This document shows positions 33,652 through 44,781 of a DNA stretch of 64,000 nt, piece after piece. The number at the start of each line of letters is the position of its first letter. Within the stretch, counting starts at the first letter, position 1. Source of the DNA: Sthenelais limicola (Eukaryota; Annelida; Polychaeta; Phyllodocida; Sigalionidae); the NCBI GenBank assembly GCA_942159475.1, contig OW804098.1, forward strand, positions 113,339,916-113,403,915, in the 5' to 3' direction. A model generated the notes under the pieces. It saw nothing but the letters and a program-made list of their open reading frames with translations, was not told where the DNA came from and ran no database searches. Position numbers and translations under genes: made by a program.

Positions 33652-34296
33652 ATTGTCAATAGGGGACTGGCATGTCTGCCATCTTGAATCTTGATTCCTA
33701 TGGAATTATGGGAGTTGTATGTCAGAGTGAGGCTCAATAGAGGACTTATATGTCCGCCATCTTGAATCTTGATTCCTATGGAATTATGGGAGTTGTATGT
33801 CAGAGTGAGGCTCAATAGAGGACTTACATGTCCACCATCTTGAATCTTGATTTAGATGGAATTATGGGAGTTGTATGTCAGAGTGAGGCTCAATAGAGGA
33901 CTTACATGTCCGCCATCTTGAATCTTGATTTAGATGGAATTATGGGAGTTGCATGTCCGCCATCTTGAATCTTGATTACCATGGAATTATGGGAGTAATA
34001 TTTCAGTTTAAATGCTATAGAAAACTTTTTACATTCAGTATGAAATATTAAACAGTGACTCATATATATAGCCATGTGTTGTACATGTTAACAGGGAACA
34101 AGACATTATCTTCCCCATCATGCATTTGGTTTTTATAGATCAATTTACACAAGCTATGATTTTTGTGAAAATATCCTTGCAATATTATGATACAAATCTT
34201 GCTAAATATCTAGCAATCAAATCCCAGATTTGAACTGAATCTATGCCAGCATCCACTGTACAGACATGCGCCGTGGCACATACAAATCCCCTATTA
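33652..34296 (-). mobile_element. family D element with internal tandem expansion
   Basis: Ends caataggggactggcatg and caaatcccctatta delimit a D copy in reverse orientation. Near the left end a segment of about 75-80 bp (gccatcttgaatcttgattc, ctatggaattatgggagttg, tatgtcagagtgaggctc) is repeated about four times, which nearly doubles the element. Confidence 0.8.
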
Positions 34297-34305
34297 TCCC
34301 ACTAC

Positions 34306-34541
34306 ATGGTCAGATTTTCCGAAAATGTACAACTAGCAGCTCTACACATTTAGGAAATTCTCATGAAATTAGGCTGAAAAATGAAGAATACCAGGTATAT
34401 CTGAGTATATTTGGTATCGCATTGATCTAAAGTATCAGTTCTGTTATGTTAAACTGCATTTGGAAGCTCATTTTTGTCTCAAATGTGGGTTATTTGAGAG
34501 GATTGGTGAAGGCGAATTGTACATTTTCTGGAAATCTGACC
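34306..34541 (+). mobile_element. MITE family A (A1)
   Basis: Complete copy. Flanks are tacat and aacat. Confidence 0.86.
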
Positions 34542-35951
34542 AACATATATACTTTCCCCTGGTCCTACCCTTACACTCTTTTTTCTGGTTATTAACCAAA
34601 CTTCAGGACATACAGGAGGAGTCTACCAAATCAAGCCCTACTGAGGATATAAAAGTGACCAGGAGTGATTAGCAGCTGACCTAATTACACTAATTGGATT
34701 AACCCAGGATTACCTAACACCACATTCCTGGAAGACTTGAGGAGCAGGAGGAGCAGGAGGGATTTGCTCAGAGCTGCTCTCTGGTTCCTAATAGATGGGA
34801 AAACAGCAGGAAACTAAAGAGCAATTGAGATCTTGTCATTGACAAATAGCTCAGATATTGGAGCCGATCTTTTGCGCTACTCTCAGAGATTAGATTACGA
34901 TTTATGTCACTGTGGAAGGTGTAATTAATCACTGAACATTTCCCAAGAGAATTTTACTCGGAAATGTAAAGAAGCAAAATCGATATCTAAAGCTGAGTAG
35001 ACGTTGCTATTAATATAAGTCATCCAACTTGACTAGAAATACACACACCCTTTACCAGATATATTTATATTTCTGTGCATTTACGAAGGCACCATTGTAG
35101 CGAAGTTGCTTGGTAAAAGACCAGTTGATTTATTTGTATCGTTCAAGAAGAACAAGAACCAAAGGAGAACATATTAGCCACGGGAGTAGTAGTAAAAACG
35201 CCCTCCGCTCCGAACAGCCCAACAGGTTAAACAGTGAACAAAAAGCTAATCGAGAATCGATCTGGTCTGAAGGGAAAAACACAGATTCATTGAATAGTAA
35301 AAGGCCCTGCGAGGGAGGAGGTTTTTACGAGGTGATATGTTACCAAGCAAAGCAGGGGAGTCCAGGATTTGTGAAGCTTACGCTGAGCTATAATCAACAC
35401 GCTATCTAAAGCAAAAATAGCTTAGGTAAAAATGTCAGCTGATCGAGAAAAAGCCTTCAATCAATCGGGGAAAAAGTCGTTCTTTAAGTGAGGACACAAA
35501 AGAGATAAAAAGTATAATTAAAGTCAATGAAAGGATACATCACGGAAGATATGACTTGACCTGTTATAAGGCCCAACACAAGTCCTCATTTGTGGTGTAG
35601 TCTAGAGAATGATATTTTATTATTTATATTGAGATAGAAATCTCTAAACACAAGAACCAGAACTTCAACAACCAAAAAGGGCATAGTTTAACTCAAGATA
35701 AACCACAATTCGATAAAACATCGAAAAAAAAGGATAATTCCCTTTTAACCAATCAAAAAAATACAAAAGTATTGTAAGTAACTCACAAAAAGTGTACAAT
35801 AATGGCGCTTTTTTCTGGTTTTTAACCAAACTTCAGAACTCAAAGAGGATTCACAAGAGGTTATAACCGTAACCAGTAGGGAAAATTCCCATTCAATCAA
35901 TCAAAAAAATACAAAAGTATTGTGTAAAAATCTCACCAAAAGTGCACAAAA
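34542..35951. promoter_or_regulatory. putative promoter and 5' UTR of the long first exon
   Basis: This 1.4-kb stretch lacks the A-F repeats that crowd both sides. Two local duplications stand out. A 30-bp segment near 34577 (gttattaaccaaacttcagg) recurs near 35818. A block of about 65 bp ending in aatggcgctttt recurs about 149 bp apart (35749-35814 and 35898-35963), and the second copy supplies the start codon of the exon at 35952. A frame at 35110-35409 starts only at TTG and is not called as coding. Promoter function is inferred from position. Confidence 0.4.
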
Positions 35952-36348
35952 ATGGCGCTTTTAAAGGTAATGAGTGCCAAATGGTCGATGGGGTCGTCCG
36001 ACTCTAAAGGCTGCCTCAGCTGGTGCTTTGGCACGGGACAAGAAGCCCCCAACAGGGCCAATTATGAGGACCTCACAGACAACGAGCGAAAGGCCTTGGA
36101 AGAGGAGCTGGAGGAAGAGGTATATGGAAAAGGAGGGGGTGGCCCGGTGGTGGAGGGTAAGGAGGTGGATGAAACTACCTCTATAGCTAGCTCTATACCT
36201 CCTGGTAGTGGTGGTAGTGGTGGAGGAGGACGGGGGAGTACTGCTGGCAGTGTAAAGAGTTCAAAGAGCAAGAAAAGGACATCTATTACGTCATCTACTG
36301 CTGCACCTAAATCGTCGTCTAGTGAGGCTTTACCTGCAAGACAAAATG
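35952..36348 (+). CDS. long alternative first exon (isoform 3), acylation-like N-terminus
   Basis: This is the best coding segment of the window: 132 codons plus one base, ending at AAATG|gtaggc. It could start at 35952 (MALLKV), 35970 (MSAKWS) or 35988 (MGSSDSKGCLSWCFG). The third fits the N-myristoylation pattern (Gly2, Ser6, Lys7), with Cys9 and Cys13 as possible palmitoylation sites, so I favour it or leaky use of several starts. Next come an acidic segment (YEDLTDNERKALEEELEEEV), a Gly/Ser-rich linker and a Lys/Ser/Thr-rich tail. No known domain; membrane-tethered cytosolic N-terminus is inference. Phase 1 end matches the other first exons. AAG|gtaatg at 35966 is a possible cryptic donor. 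Confidence 0.65.
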
Positions 36349-36406
36349 GTAGGCAGCGATTGCAATATTTATGTTATTTTTTATATTTTTTTTATTCCAT
36401 TTACAG

Positions 36407-36433
36407 GCCAAGACATTAATTACAGAGGATAAT
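36407..36433 (+). CDS. possible short terminal exon after a 58-nt intron
   Basis: A strong pyrimidine tract and ttacag acceptor end at 36406, only 58 nt after the donor at 36349. Splicing here would continue phase 1 as GQDINYRG and then stop (TAA), giving a truncated isoform. The intron would be unusually short, and an A-run follows directly. I list it because the acceptor looks good, with low confidence. Confidence 0.2.
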
Positions 36434-37610
36434 TAAAAAAAAAATGCGACTGTCTTTCGACGACGTATTTCGAGCGTTACCTATTATATAAGAATTATCT
36501 TATTTCCCTTTTTTTTCAATTTAGGCCATAAACATATTTAAACAGAAATGCTTGCAAGATCCTTCAAATCTTGTATTTCATCTCCAAAGGACCTATGGGG
36601 CACTAAGCCGATTCTCATGCAGTTCTAAAAGAATTTAGTGCAAAAGAGTCCGCTGCGGCGCAAAATCGCTTGGGAATCAGCTTAGTGGACTAGGCCCTTA
36701 ATACAGTTACATCGATCTTTATATTGGAAAAAGGATCGACCTTTTGCACACAGCGCAGGTCTTCAAGGATGTTTAATGTGTTGCAAAAAGGTCATAGATC
36801 GCGTAGGGTTCTATTTTTTTTAAAAGAAATTTTATTCAGCTGGTTTCGGTGGTACAATGATATTCTCACAGACTCAAGTCAAAACGATACAAAATTTCAT
36901 TTCAGATTCAGGGACTATACAAATATTTTAGATTTAATAAGGTTTTAATATTTAATGTTTAATATATCATTGATCCCTACTGGACAGTTTCTTAGTACTG
37001 ACATTTTGTTTTAATCGAAACAATCATAGTCGTTAGACCCCTGAAAGGGGTGATTACAACACATCAATATTTTTGGGGAGTTTTTATACCATCACATCAC
37101 AGACATTAAGATAAATAAACAATAGTACGATTGTTAAAACGATTGTTCTATCTTGCAATAGATTCTGTTTCTGATGCGGATAAAACAATTCTTTTAATAT
37201 CCCATGTGAGGCAGTCAGATAATTCTGATTTTTTTCTGAATTATCACAGAGCATTTTATCCTGTGCTATGTATAGAAGACCCTTTCAGAACCATGTTCAT
37301 TCATTCATGGTCTCCTTAATTGATTCCCTGTAATTGATGGATGGGCGCTCCTACTCCTATATAAATGTTATATGTTAGTCTAGTTTTGTTTCCACTTTTT
37401 TAAATACATATTATAGTGGAAACAGGTGAAGGACCGCTCTTTCACGAGTACCTTTTGTATAACAATACATCCATAACATACATAAATATAGGATGGAGTT
37501 GATAATGCAGTATTTTAACTGCAATAGATATAACTCAAACAATGTTAACAGCTTAACAACCTCTATCAGGAGCACCTTTTTATTCCTGTTCATACATAGT
37601 GTATACATAA
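36434..37610. other. intronic stretch without recognised genes
   Basis: AT-rich sequence containing one M-family repeat (36795-36960). A second pyrimidine-rich acceptor-like site lies near 36523 (ttttttttcaatttag), but the frame after it stops within 20 bases. No other feature was seen. Confidence 0.4.
36795..36960 (-). repeat. family M repeat
   Basis: aaagaaattttattcagctg and atctcacagactcaag-type words are shared with 49970-50115. Weaker similarity occurs near 57400. Possibly the 3' end of a retroposon. Confidence 0.4.
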
Positions 37611-37613
37611 ATA

Positions 37614-37935
37614 TAATGTGTTCTAGGGAAATGTATATTTGTCAAAGTGTTTTATTCACAGGATCTCTTTCTAGGAATGTTTTCATTGTTGGGGTGCTTT
37701 AATGCTGTTTGTAGCATGAATACATGTACCAAATTTTCAAGACTGTGTTTTAAATATATCCATGCATTTCTAAGGTCATCCTTTAGAGTATAATAATTAG
37801 CTTATTCACTAGTAATTACCTACCCAAACATTTTTTTCAAAAGTAAAAATGCCAATTTTAAAATATCAAAATATTTATTAGATGTCCTAATGTTTACCAC
37901 CATTAGAATCCACTTGATCTCATCTTTTCAAATAT
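37614..37935 (+). mobile_element. MITE family B, interrupted at right end
   Basis: Runs from ataatgtgttctagggaaat to catcttttcaaatat, where a second, opposite B copy begins. The missing right end is not found beyond that copy. Confidence 0.75.
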
Positions 37936-38344
37936 GTGATCCGTTTCAGGAAAATGAGTCATAAGTCGCAAAAAATAGATTTTGAGATATCATTATATTT
38001 GAAAAGATGAGATCTAGCCGATTCCAATGATAGTAAACAGTCTAATAATCTAATAAGTATTTCTAGATTTTAAGTTTGATATTTTCGTGTTTTTTTAAAA
38101 AAAGTTTTGAATATTTCTTGGGGTCAATAAACAGTAAAGTTTCTAAATGCAGTCCATATAAGGACCTTTGAAACGAATGGATATATTACATATATTGTCC
38201 TGAAATTTGATATATAGATTCATGTAACCATGAGTTATCAACCCTTAAAAAGATGGAACATTCCAATAATGTGATCTCGTGAAGAAAACACTTTAAAAAA
38301 TATCAATTTTGCGACTTGTTACTCATTTTCCTGTAACACATCGT
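37936..38344 (-). mobile_element. MITE family B
   Basis: Nearly complete, in inverted orientation directly abutting the preceding B copy. Confidence 0.85.
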
Positions 38345-38393
38345 ATATACATCCAGCAGGCATGAGCTTTTATCAAAGAAGAAGAACGTACAT

Positions 38394-38628
38394 GGGTCAG
38401 ATTATCAGAAAATGTACAATTCACTTTCACCAATCCTCTCAAATAACCCAAATTTCAGACGAAAATAAAGTTCAAAATACAGTTCAACCTAACCAAACAG
38501 ATTGCTAGAATCAATGCAATGCCGAATATACTTGAATTTACCTAGTATTGACCAAATTACAGCCTATTTTAGCAGCATTTACTAAATGTGTACAGCTGCC
38601 AATTGTACATTTTCTGAAAATCTGACCC
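38394..38628 (-). mobile_element. MITE family A (A2)
   Basis: Complete copy, acat duplicated exactly. Confidence 0.9.
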
Positions 38629-38753
38629 ACATACATTTCTATCTGCCCCTTAGATATGAATATTGATTTTCTTACAGTAGCATACATAGAAAGGAACAAA
38701 GAAAGGCAAAGACAGGAACTTGTGATATCACTTCAGTATAGCATTCACTATGT

Positions 38754-38986
38754 GGGTCAGATTTTTAGAAAATGTACAATTAGCAGCTCTGCAAACTTAG
38801 GAAATTTTGCTTAATTAGGCTGAAAAATGATGAATAGCGAATATATCTGAGTATATTTGGTGTCACGTTGATTTATAGTATCTATGCTATGTTAAACCTG
38901 CATTTTGAAGCTTATTTCTGTCTTAAATGTGGGTAATTTTAGAGAATTAGTGAAGGGCAATTGTACTTTTTCAGAAGATCTGGCCC
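38754..38986 (+). mobile_element. MITE family A (A1)
   Basis: Complete but diverged, especially at the right end (gaagatctggccc). Confidence 0.8.
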
Positions 38987-39159
38987 ATATTGCTGTGCAC
39001 TCACCTATACATTGTTCCCTGCTTCACGGTGTACAATAGCAAGCTAAACCTTTCATACATATTTTAGTGGGTTTTAACCCAGGAAATAAGGACTGTCAAA
39101 CATGACAGGGAAGCTCTTAAAGTTCCATCTGTAGAGGTGCCTGGGCGTTAGGAATGTTA

Positions 39160-39490
39160 TTACATACTTGATCGAGTACTACGGTGCTGTAGGGGGTGCC
39201 TTTAACTTTTTGTAACCGTGGTTATGGTTGTCATAGTAACACGTGACCCAAATGATGCAATTTGATTGGTTTATGACGTTGCGCTCTTAGAGGCTGCTGC
39301 GTAACGCTGGCTTGCATGTTTTGAAAGTTTTCAGACAATTTTTTGATAATTTGGCAAGAAATACAGTACTTATAAGGTAAATATGACAAATACATCTATA
39401 AATCAGTATGGAATAACCAGCCGATGGCACTCTGTTCCGTTTGTAATCAGTCTCAACGTCGGGTCAAATCAAACTCCATGCCTCTGGGGT
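39160..39490. promoter_or_regulatory. promoter-like segment with X-box, E-box and CCAAT motifs
   Basis: GTTGTC-AT-AGTAAC at 39227-39240 fits the RFX X-box pattern RYYNYY-N(1-3)-RRNRAC. CACGTG (39240-39245) and an inverted CCAAT (gattgg, about 39261-39266) follow, and the segment carries more CpG than its neighbours. No first exon could be recognised downstream, so this is suggestive only. Confidence 0.3.
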
Positions 39491-39496
39491 GTCATG

Positions 39497-39685
39497 CTAT
39501 TTGATTCTCCTTCTCTCCGTCTCTGTTTTGATTCTCCGTCTCTCACGTGTCTATTTTGATTCTCCTTCTCTTCGTCTCTGTTTTGATTCTCCTTCTCTCC
39601 TTCTCCTTTTTGATTCTCCTTCTCTTCGTCTCTGTTTTGATTCTCCTTCTCTCCGTCTCCGTTTTGATTCTCCGTCTCGATGTTT
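39497..39685. repeat. 27-bp minisatellite
   Basis: About seven units of gattctccttctcttcgtct then ctgtttt, with small length changes. Long open frames over it are a by-product of the multiple-of-three period. Confidence 0.85.
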
Positions 39686-39688
39686 GGT

Positions 39689-39878
39689 TAAGTCTAAGCT
39701 CAAAGTTGAATGAATCCCTTCAAACTTTAGTAAAGCCTCTCACTACAAACCGCAAATTGCCATTATAATTCCATTAGGACGCCTACTCCTGGACCAGGAA
39801 AGCTAGTAGCGCAGTAGGCGTCCTCTCACTGCCATACCATTCCTATCTGATCTGAGAGGCCCTGAGCCCGGACTGGTT
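39689..39878 (+). mobile_element. family E element
   Basis: Termini agtctaagctcaaagttgaa and gccctgagcccggactgg. The inner arms ggacgcctactcct and gcagtaggcgtcc are inverted. Confidence 0.72.
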
Positions 39879-39947
39879 CCCTGTCCCGATGCTTTGGTAC
39901 TTTCCACTATTATTCAGAAAGGGAGAGTTCACTCTCTATATATAAAT

Positions 39948-40181
39948 GGGTCAGATTTTCAGAAAATGTACAATTCAACTTCGCCAATCTTCTCAAATAA
40001 TCCAAATTTCAGACGAAAAGAAAGTTTAAAATACAGTTCAACCTAACCAACCAGATTGATATAATCCATGCAATGCTAAATATACAATAATTGACCTAGT
40101 ATTGACCAGGTTTTAACCTGTTTTAGCAGAATTTATTGGATGTGTACAACTGCCAATTGTACATTTTCTGAAAATCTCACC
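39948..40181 (-). mobile_element. MITE family A (A2)
   Basis: Complete copy with a slightly altered right end. Confidence 0.82.
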
Positions 40182-40188
40182 TATATAT

Positions 40189-40373
40189 GGCTCAGGTCAG
40201 CAGAAAATGTACCATCGCCAGCTCTACGCATTTAATTAATTCTACTAAATAAGGTAGAAAAATGATAAATACTAGGTATATCTGAGTATATTCGTGGTAT
40301 TGCCTGGATTCAATGCATATGTTGAACTGTATTTTGAACATAAATTTCTTCTTAAATTTGAGTTATTTGAGAT
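40189..40373 (+). mobile_element. MITE family A, right end missing
   Basis: Starts ggctcaggtcagcagaaaat eight bases after the preceding copy and stops at gagttatttgagat. Confidence 0.65.
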
Positions 40374-40716
40374 CTATAACCTGTCTGTAGCTATCCATTT
40401 CCATTTAGCACAAATAAAAACAAAAAGTACTTTCTTTGGTGGCTTCGTTCCTTACCCAAAGTGATCCTGGCTGCAATATTGAAGTGCTGAAGCCACATAT
40501 CAAACTGCTGAAGCCACATATTGCTATTGAAGAAGCCATCTATCATCCACGTTCTCAATTTCTGCATATGCCAAAATCCTGAAACACATTTGTTTCATCT
40601 TCTGGTGTGCAATATGGCTGACAGGGGAGGGGGAATCTGTCATTCTCGAGCTTCCTCTCTTAAACAAACTCCGCTTCTCTTGGTAAAAACGTCTGACCCC
40701 AAGTTCTAAAGCCTGC

Positions 40717-41069
40717 CAATAGAGGAGTTGTATGTCTCACTGCGCATGTCTACTGCAGTGCATCCTGGGATGGATTCTGATGAAATCTGACATACAAATA
40801 TTTGGCAATATTTCATCGAAAATTGCAAGAATGCTGTCATCAATACTGTAGCTTGTGTAAATTATCTATACAAACCAAATGCATGATGGGAAAGATAGAT
40901 ATAGTTGTGTTATGGAAACATGTGTGATACATGGATATTGACATTAGAGCACTGATAAATATTCCATGCTGAACATGGCATGTTTTCTATAGATTGTATA
41001 CAGTACCATTAGTCCCATAATTCCATGCGAATCTAGATTCAAAATGGCGGCTATGCAAGTCCTCTATAG
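40717..41069 (+). mobile_element. family D element, complete
   Basis: Ends caatagaggagttgtatg and gctatgcaagtcctctatag are inverted. Contains gcgcatgtctactgcagtgc and the D word atgcatgatgggaaagat. Confidence 0.82.
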
Positions 41070-41315
41070 AGGGAGCATGAGTAGTTGATGGAAGTGATCT
41101 TTAGAGTTGTGCTACTGTAGCAGTTTCATGACATTGTGTGGATATGTTGTGCAAAACTCCAATAGGCTTAGCATTGCAGACATAATTAGTCTCTGTTCTT
41201 TCATCAGTATAAGATATCTGAAGAATTCTAAAGACAAGATATCTATCAATAGGACTAAAAGATTCACATATCAACCATAATCGTTCAACCTTTAATGGGG
41301 CAATATACAGAGTCA

Positions 41316-41692
41316 TTACTCCTTTAAAATTATACTGGCTTCACCTTGGGATTATACACTAAACAGTGCACCAGCAGGCCCTCAATATTGGCCATTAATC
41401 CTCCAAAATAACATCGGCTTCACCCCGTGGTTATAGATCAAATGATGCACCAACAGCCCCTCAATGTCGGCCATTAATCCTTCAAAATTACACCGGCTTA
41501 GCCTTGCACCAGCAGCCCCTCAATGTCTGTATTAGTCCTTTAAAAACCCCATAGCTTCACCTCAGGATTATACACCCACCAGTGCACCACCAGTCCCTTA
41601 AATCGGTTATTAATCCTTCAAAATTATATCGGTTTTCACCTTGTATAAGGTGCACCAGCAGCCCCTCAAAGTCTGTATTAATCCTATAATAA
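41316..41692. repeat. family F tandem array, about 80-bp units
   Basis: Four to five units, each with cggcttcacc, a word like aaacagtgcaccagcagccc and cattaatccttcaaaatta. Units are 15-25% diverged by eye. Confidence 0.78.
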
Positions 41693-41904
41693 AGTTGCCT
41701 CTCTCACAGGGATGTGTTGGGGGAGTATATAAGCTGCATGATACCATGCTGTCCCACACTGTAGTACACACCGGCACCAGGAGTGGGTGACATTATATAT
41801 TTATCACTGCCATACAGTCAGTATGAGCCGCTACCACAAATTATGTATTATACCACCACAGCTAGGGGCTGTAATAGGCAGCGTCTACCAGTGCCATTCA
41901 CCCC

Positions 41905-42005
41905 CACCCTGCACCCCCCCCCCCCACTCACCACTCCCCCTTGCACCCTCCCCCCTAGCACCCTCCCACTTACCCTCCCTCACACCCTCCCTGCCTCCCA
42001 CACAA
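41905..42005. repeat. C-rich low-complexity stretch
   Basis: Dense in ccctc/ccac words. The Pro/Ser/Thr-rich frames over it are compositional. Confidence 0.75.
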
Positions 42006-42073
42006 CTCCCCTATTACCTCGATTAGCAAGGGCATCCTCTTTATATATTTTTATACAAATGAAGGGTACATTT

Positions 42074-42150
42074 GTGTCACTAAAAAGTGAGTCAGAAGTT
42101 GCTAAAAATGGGTTTTGAGATAATATCATATTTTAAAAGATGATACCAAG
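42074..42150 (-). repeat. family B end fragment
   Basis: gtgagtcagaagttgctaaa and gggttttgagataatatc match the B left end. Confidence 0.6.
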
Positions 42151-42421
42151 CAGAAAAATATGTTCTCACAAATATACTCTTTATATTAACAATGCAGTTA
42201 TCCAGTCCTTGCAATTATGGATCATGTATCTACGACTCCACAATCCCCCTATTAAACCCACTATAACTCCCCCATTACCGCCCTCCCCCACCCCCACACG
42301 AGCCCCCACCCTCTCCTCATGACCCGAGTTACTCGCCAAATGTCAACAGCTCTTGTCCCTGTGTGACCTTCACCTTCACACATGGATGAGCACGGAAAGG
42401 CTAGATGGTTGCATGTCCTAT

Positions 42422-42774
42422 TAATAGGGGATTTGCATGTGCCACTGCGCATGTCTACAATTTTGCATGCTGGGATGGATTCTCTTGAAATGTGACATAG
42501 AAATATTTGGCAACATTTTTATCGGAAATTGCAAGAATGTTTTCACCAATATCAGAGCTTGTATAAATGTTCTATGAAAACCAAATGCATGATGGGAAAG
42601 ATCGAGGCTTGTGCTATGGACACATGTAAAACACATGGATATTGATATTGGAGTACAGATAAATAGTCCATGTTGAACATGGCATGTTTTCTATCAATTT
42701 TAGACTGTACCATTAGTCCCATAATTCCATGCGAATCAAGATTCAAAATGGCGGCTATACAAATCTCCTATTGT
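42422..42774 (+). mobile_element. family D element, complete
   Basis: Ends taataggggatttgcatg and ctatacaaatctcctattg are inverted. It is the least diverged D copy and about 353 bp long. Confidence 0.85.
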
Positions 42775-43374
42775 CACAAAATAATCTTTACATCAATCTA
42801 CACATTAACTGCTATTTTTGATGTTATATTCATATTTTACTATCAATATACTATCAAAAATAATTATTTTCTATTAGAAAGAAATTTAGAAGAATTTTGT
42901 AAATTTTGTGTACATGCCATTGGAGCAGACAGTTAACATTGCTGAGTATATTATGTTGAAGGTGGGACAGGGGGGAAAACAGGGTATTTACCCCACCCTG
43001 GAACATTAGCAGGATTTTTCTTCTTCTTTTTTTCTTCAACATTTGTATACAGCAAGACATGACTATTTTGTCAAGACCAAAGCTCACAGGATTCATAATG
43101 ATATTCTGCCTGGCGCTGTGTCTAGGGTGGTTTTAACTATCTAGGTGCATAACTGTATGTATCTAAAGAAATAAAATATAAGCCTAACTATAGCCTATAA
43201 GAATATAATATAACTCCTATAACACCAGAATAAATGAAGGATTAATAAAAAGAAGTTATGGATACATTAATACCTCATATTGGGGAAATAAGTATTATTT
43301 CCTAAACGAAAATTATAAATGACTGTACTATCATTATCATAGACTAATTAAATACCACTTGTACATTGTATGTG
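42775..43374. other. stretch without recognised features
   Basis: AT-rich. The frame spanning 42670-42936 begins inside the D element and is not supported. Confidence 0.4.
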
Positions 43375-43590
43375 GGACGGATTTTCAGAAAATGCGCAAT
43401 CTACATTTCTACACATCTCTCAAATTCTGCTAAATTTGAAACATGTGAGTGAAACATGATGAATACTGAGTATATCTGAGTGTATTTTGTATTGTATTCA
43501 TTCAATAAATCTGTCTGGTTAGGTTGAACGGTATTTTGAACCTGATTTTCGTCTTAAATCTGAATTATTTCAGGGGATTGATGAAATAGA
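43375..43590 (+). mobile_element. MITE family A (A3), right end lost
   Basis: The left end gggacggattttcagaaaat is present. The right end is replaced by the next A copy 13 bp on. Confidence 0.72.
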
Positions 43591-43602
43591 CTTGACTTAC
43601 GT

Positions 43603-43837
43603 GGGTCAGATTTTCAGAAAACGTACAATTCGCCTTCACCAATCCTCTCAAATAACCCACATTTAAGACAAAAATCAGCTTCAAAATGCTGTTTAACATA
43701 ACATAATTGATACTTTAAATCAATGCGATACCAAATATACTCAGATATACCCGTTATTCTTCATTTTTCAGCCAAATTGAGCAGAATTTCATAAATTTAT
43801 CGAGCTGCCAATTGTACTTTTTCCGAAAATCTGACCC
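43603..43837 (-). mobile_element. MITE family A (A1)
   Basis: Complete copy, acgt duplicated exactly. Confidence 0.9.
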
Positions 43838-43954
43838 ACGTATGACTCCCTGACTGTATATATCTATAATGTATCTAGTTGGTCTACTGTTTCACCTGAC
43901 TGAATGTCTAGACGGTAGCTAAAGATAGTTAGGTTCATTGATCAGGGGATTACG

Positions 43955-44090
43955 ATCTGATATTGGATTAGATTGGAATATACTTTATTTGCCAAGTTTT
44001 ACAGGGAAAGAGAATGACAAAATGGGTAAGCAGGCTTCTGGAGGATAAGATCCAACTCTTCCAGCCGTTACCTTAAAAGGATTGTCTGCT
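43955..44090 (-). repeat. family L retroposon tail-like repeat
   Basis: atactttatttgccaagttt, then gataagatccaactcttcca, matches 31570-31725. Confidence 0.45.
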
Positions 44091-44123
44091 AGGTTATTAG
44101 GACTAACTACATGAAGTATATAT

Positions 44124-44358
44124 GGGTCAAATCTTCAGAAAGTGTACAATTGGTTGCTCTACACCTTAAGTATATTCTCCTAAATTAGGTTGAAAAATGA
44201 TGAATACCGGGTATTTCTGAGTATATTTGGTGTCGCATTGATTTAAAGTATCAGTTCCGTTATGGTAAACTGCATTTTGAAGCTGATTTTCGTCTTAAAT
44301 GTGGGTCATTTGAGAGGATTGGTGAAGGCGAATTGTACATTTACTGAAGATCTGACCC
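44124..44358 (+). mobile_element. MITE family A (A1)
   Basis: Complete copy, atat duplicated. Confidence 0.87.
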
Positions 44359-44781
44359 ATATAATATGATAAAAAATTTCCGTCACCAATTTGTCATCAT
44401 GTTCTTATCTTATTACATGTAAAATCCCCCAAAACATGCTGTATATTGATATGGTCCTTGCGTAAAAATAAGGGTGTACCAGTGATTATTCTAAAGGTAA
44501 ATAAGGATTATTGGTAGATGTTCGGTATGGACATAAAGACACTTAATGTTTATGATCCGCTTCTAATTGATGTTGTAATTAACGTGTATATCAAGGTAAC
44601 GTTTTTGTAAACATAGACATGAAAATGAAAATATGATACATACATGCGGCATTACAATAAAAATTAAAACAAACAAACAATATAATATAAAGAATCAAAA
44701 GAAACACAAAATATGAAAGTATTGAATAAATAAACGTGAGGGAATGTCTATCTGTTGCCTGACGTTGGAGTAGCATACAAG

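Noticed and set aside
35110..35409. 99-codon frame upstream of the long first exon
   Set aside because: Starts at TTG, has no ATG in good context and no splice signals. More likely 5' UTR or promoter.
39489..39768. Two frames rich in Ser/Leu/Phe over the 27-bp minisatellite
   Set aside because: Period is a multiple of three, so frames stay open by structure.
41783..42118. Proline-rich frames
   Set aside because: C-rich low-complexity DNA. Two frames are equally open, no splice sites or domain.
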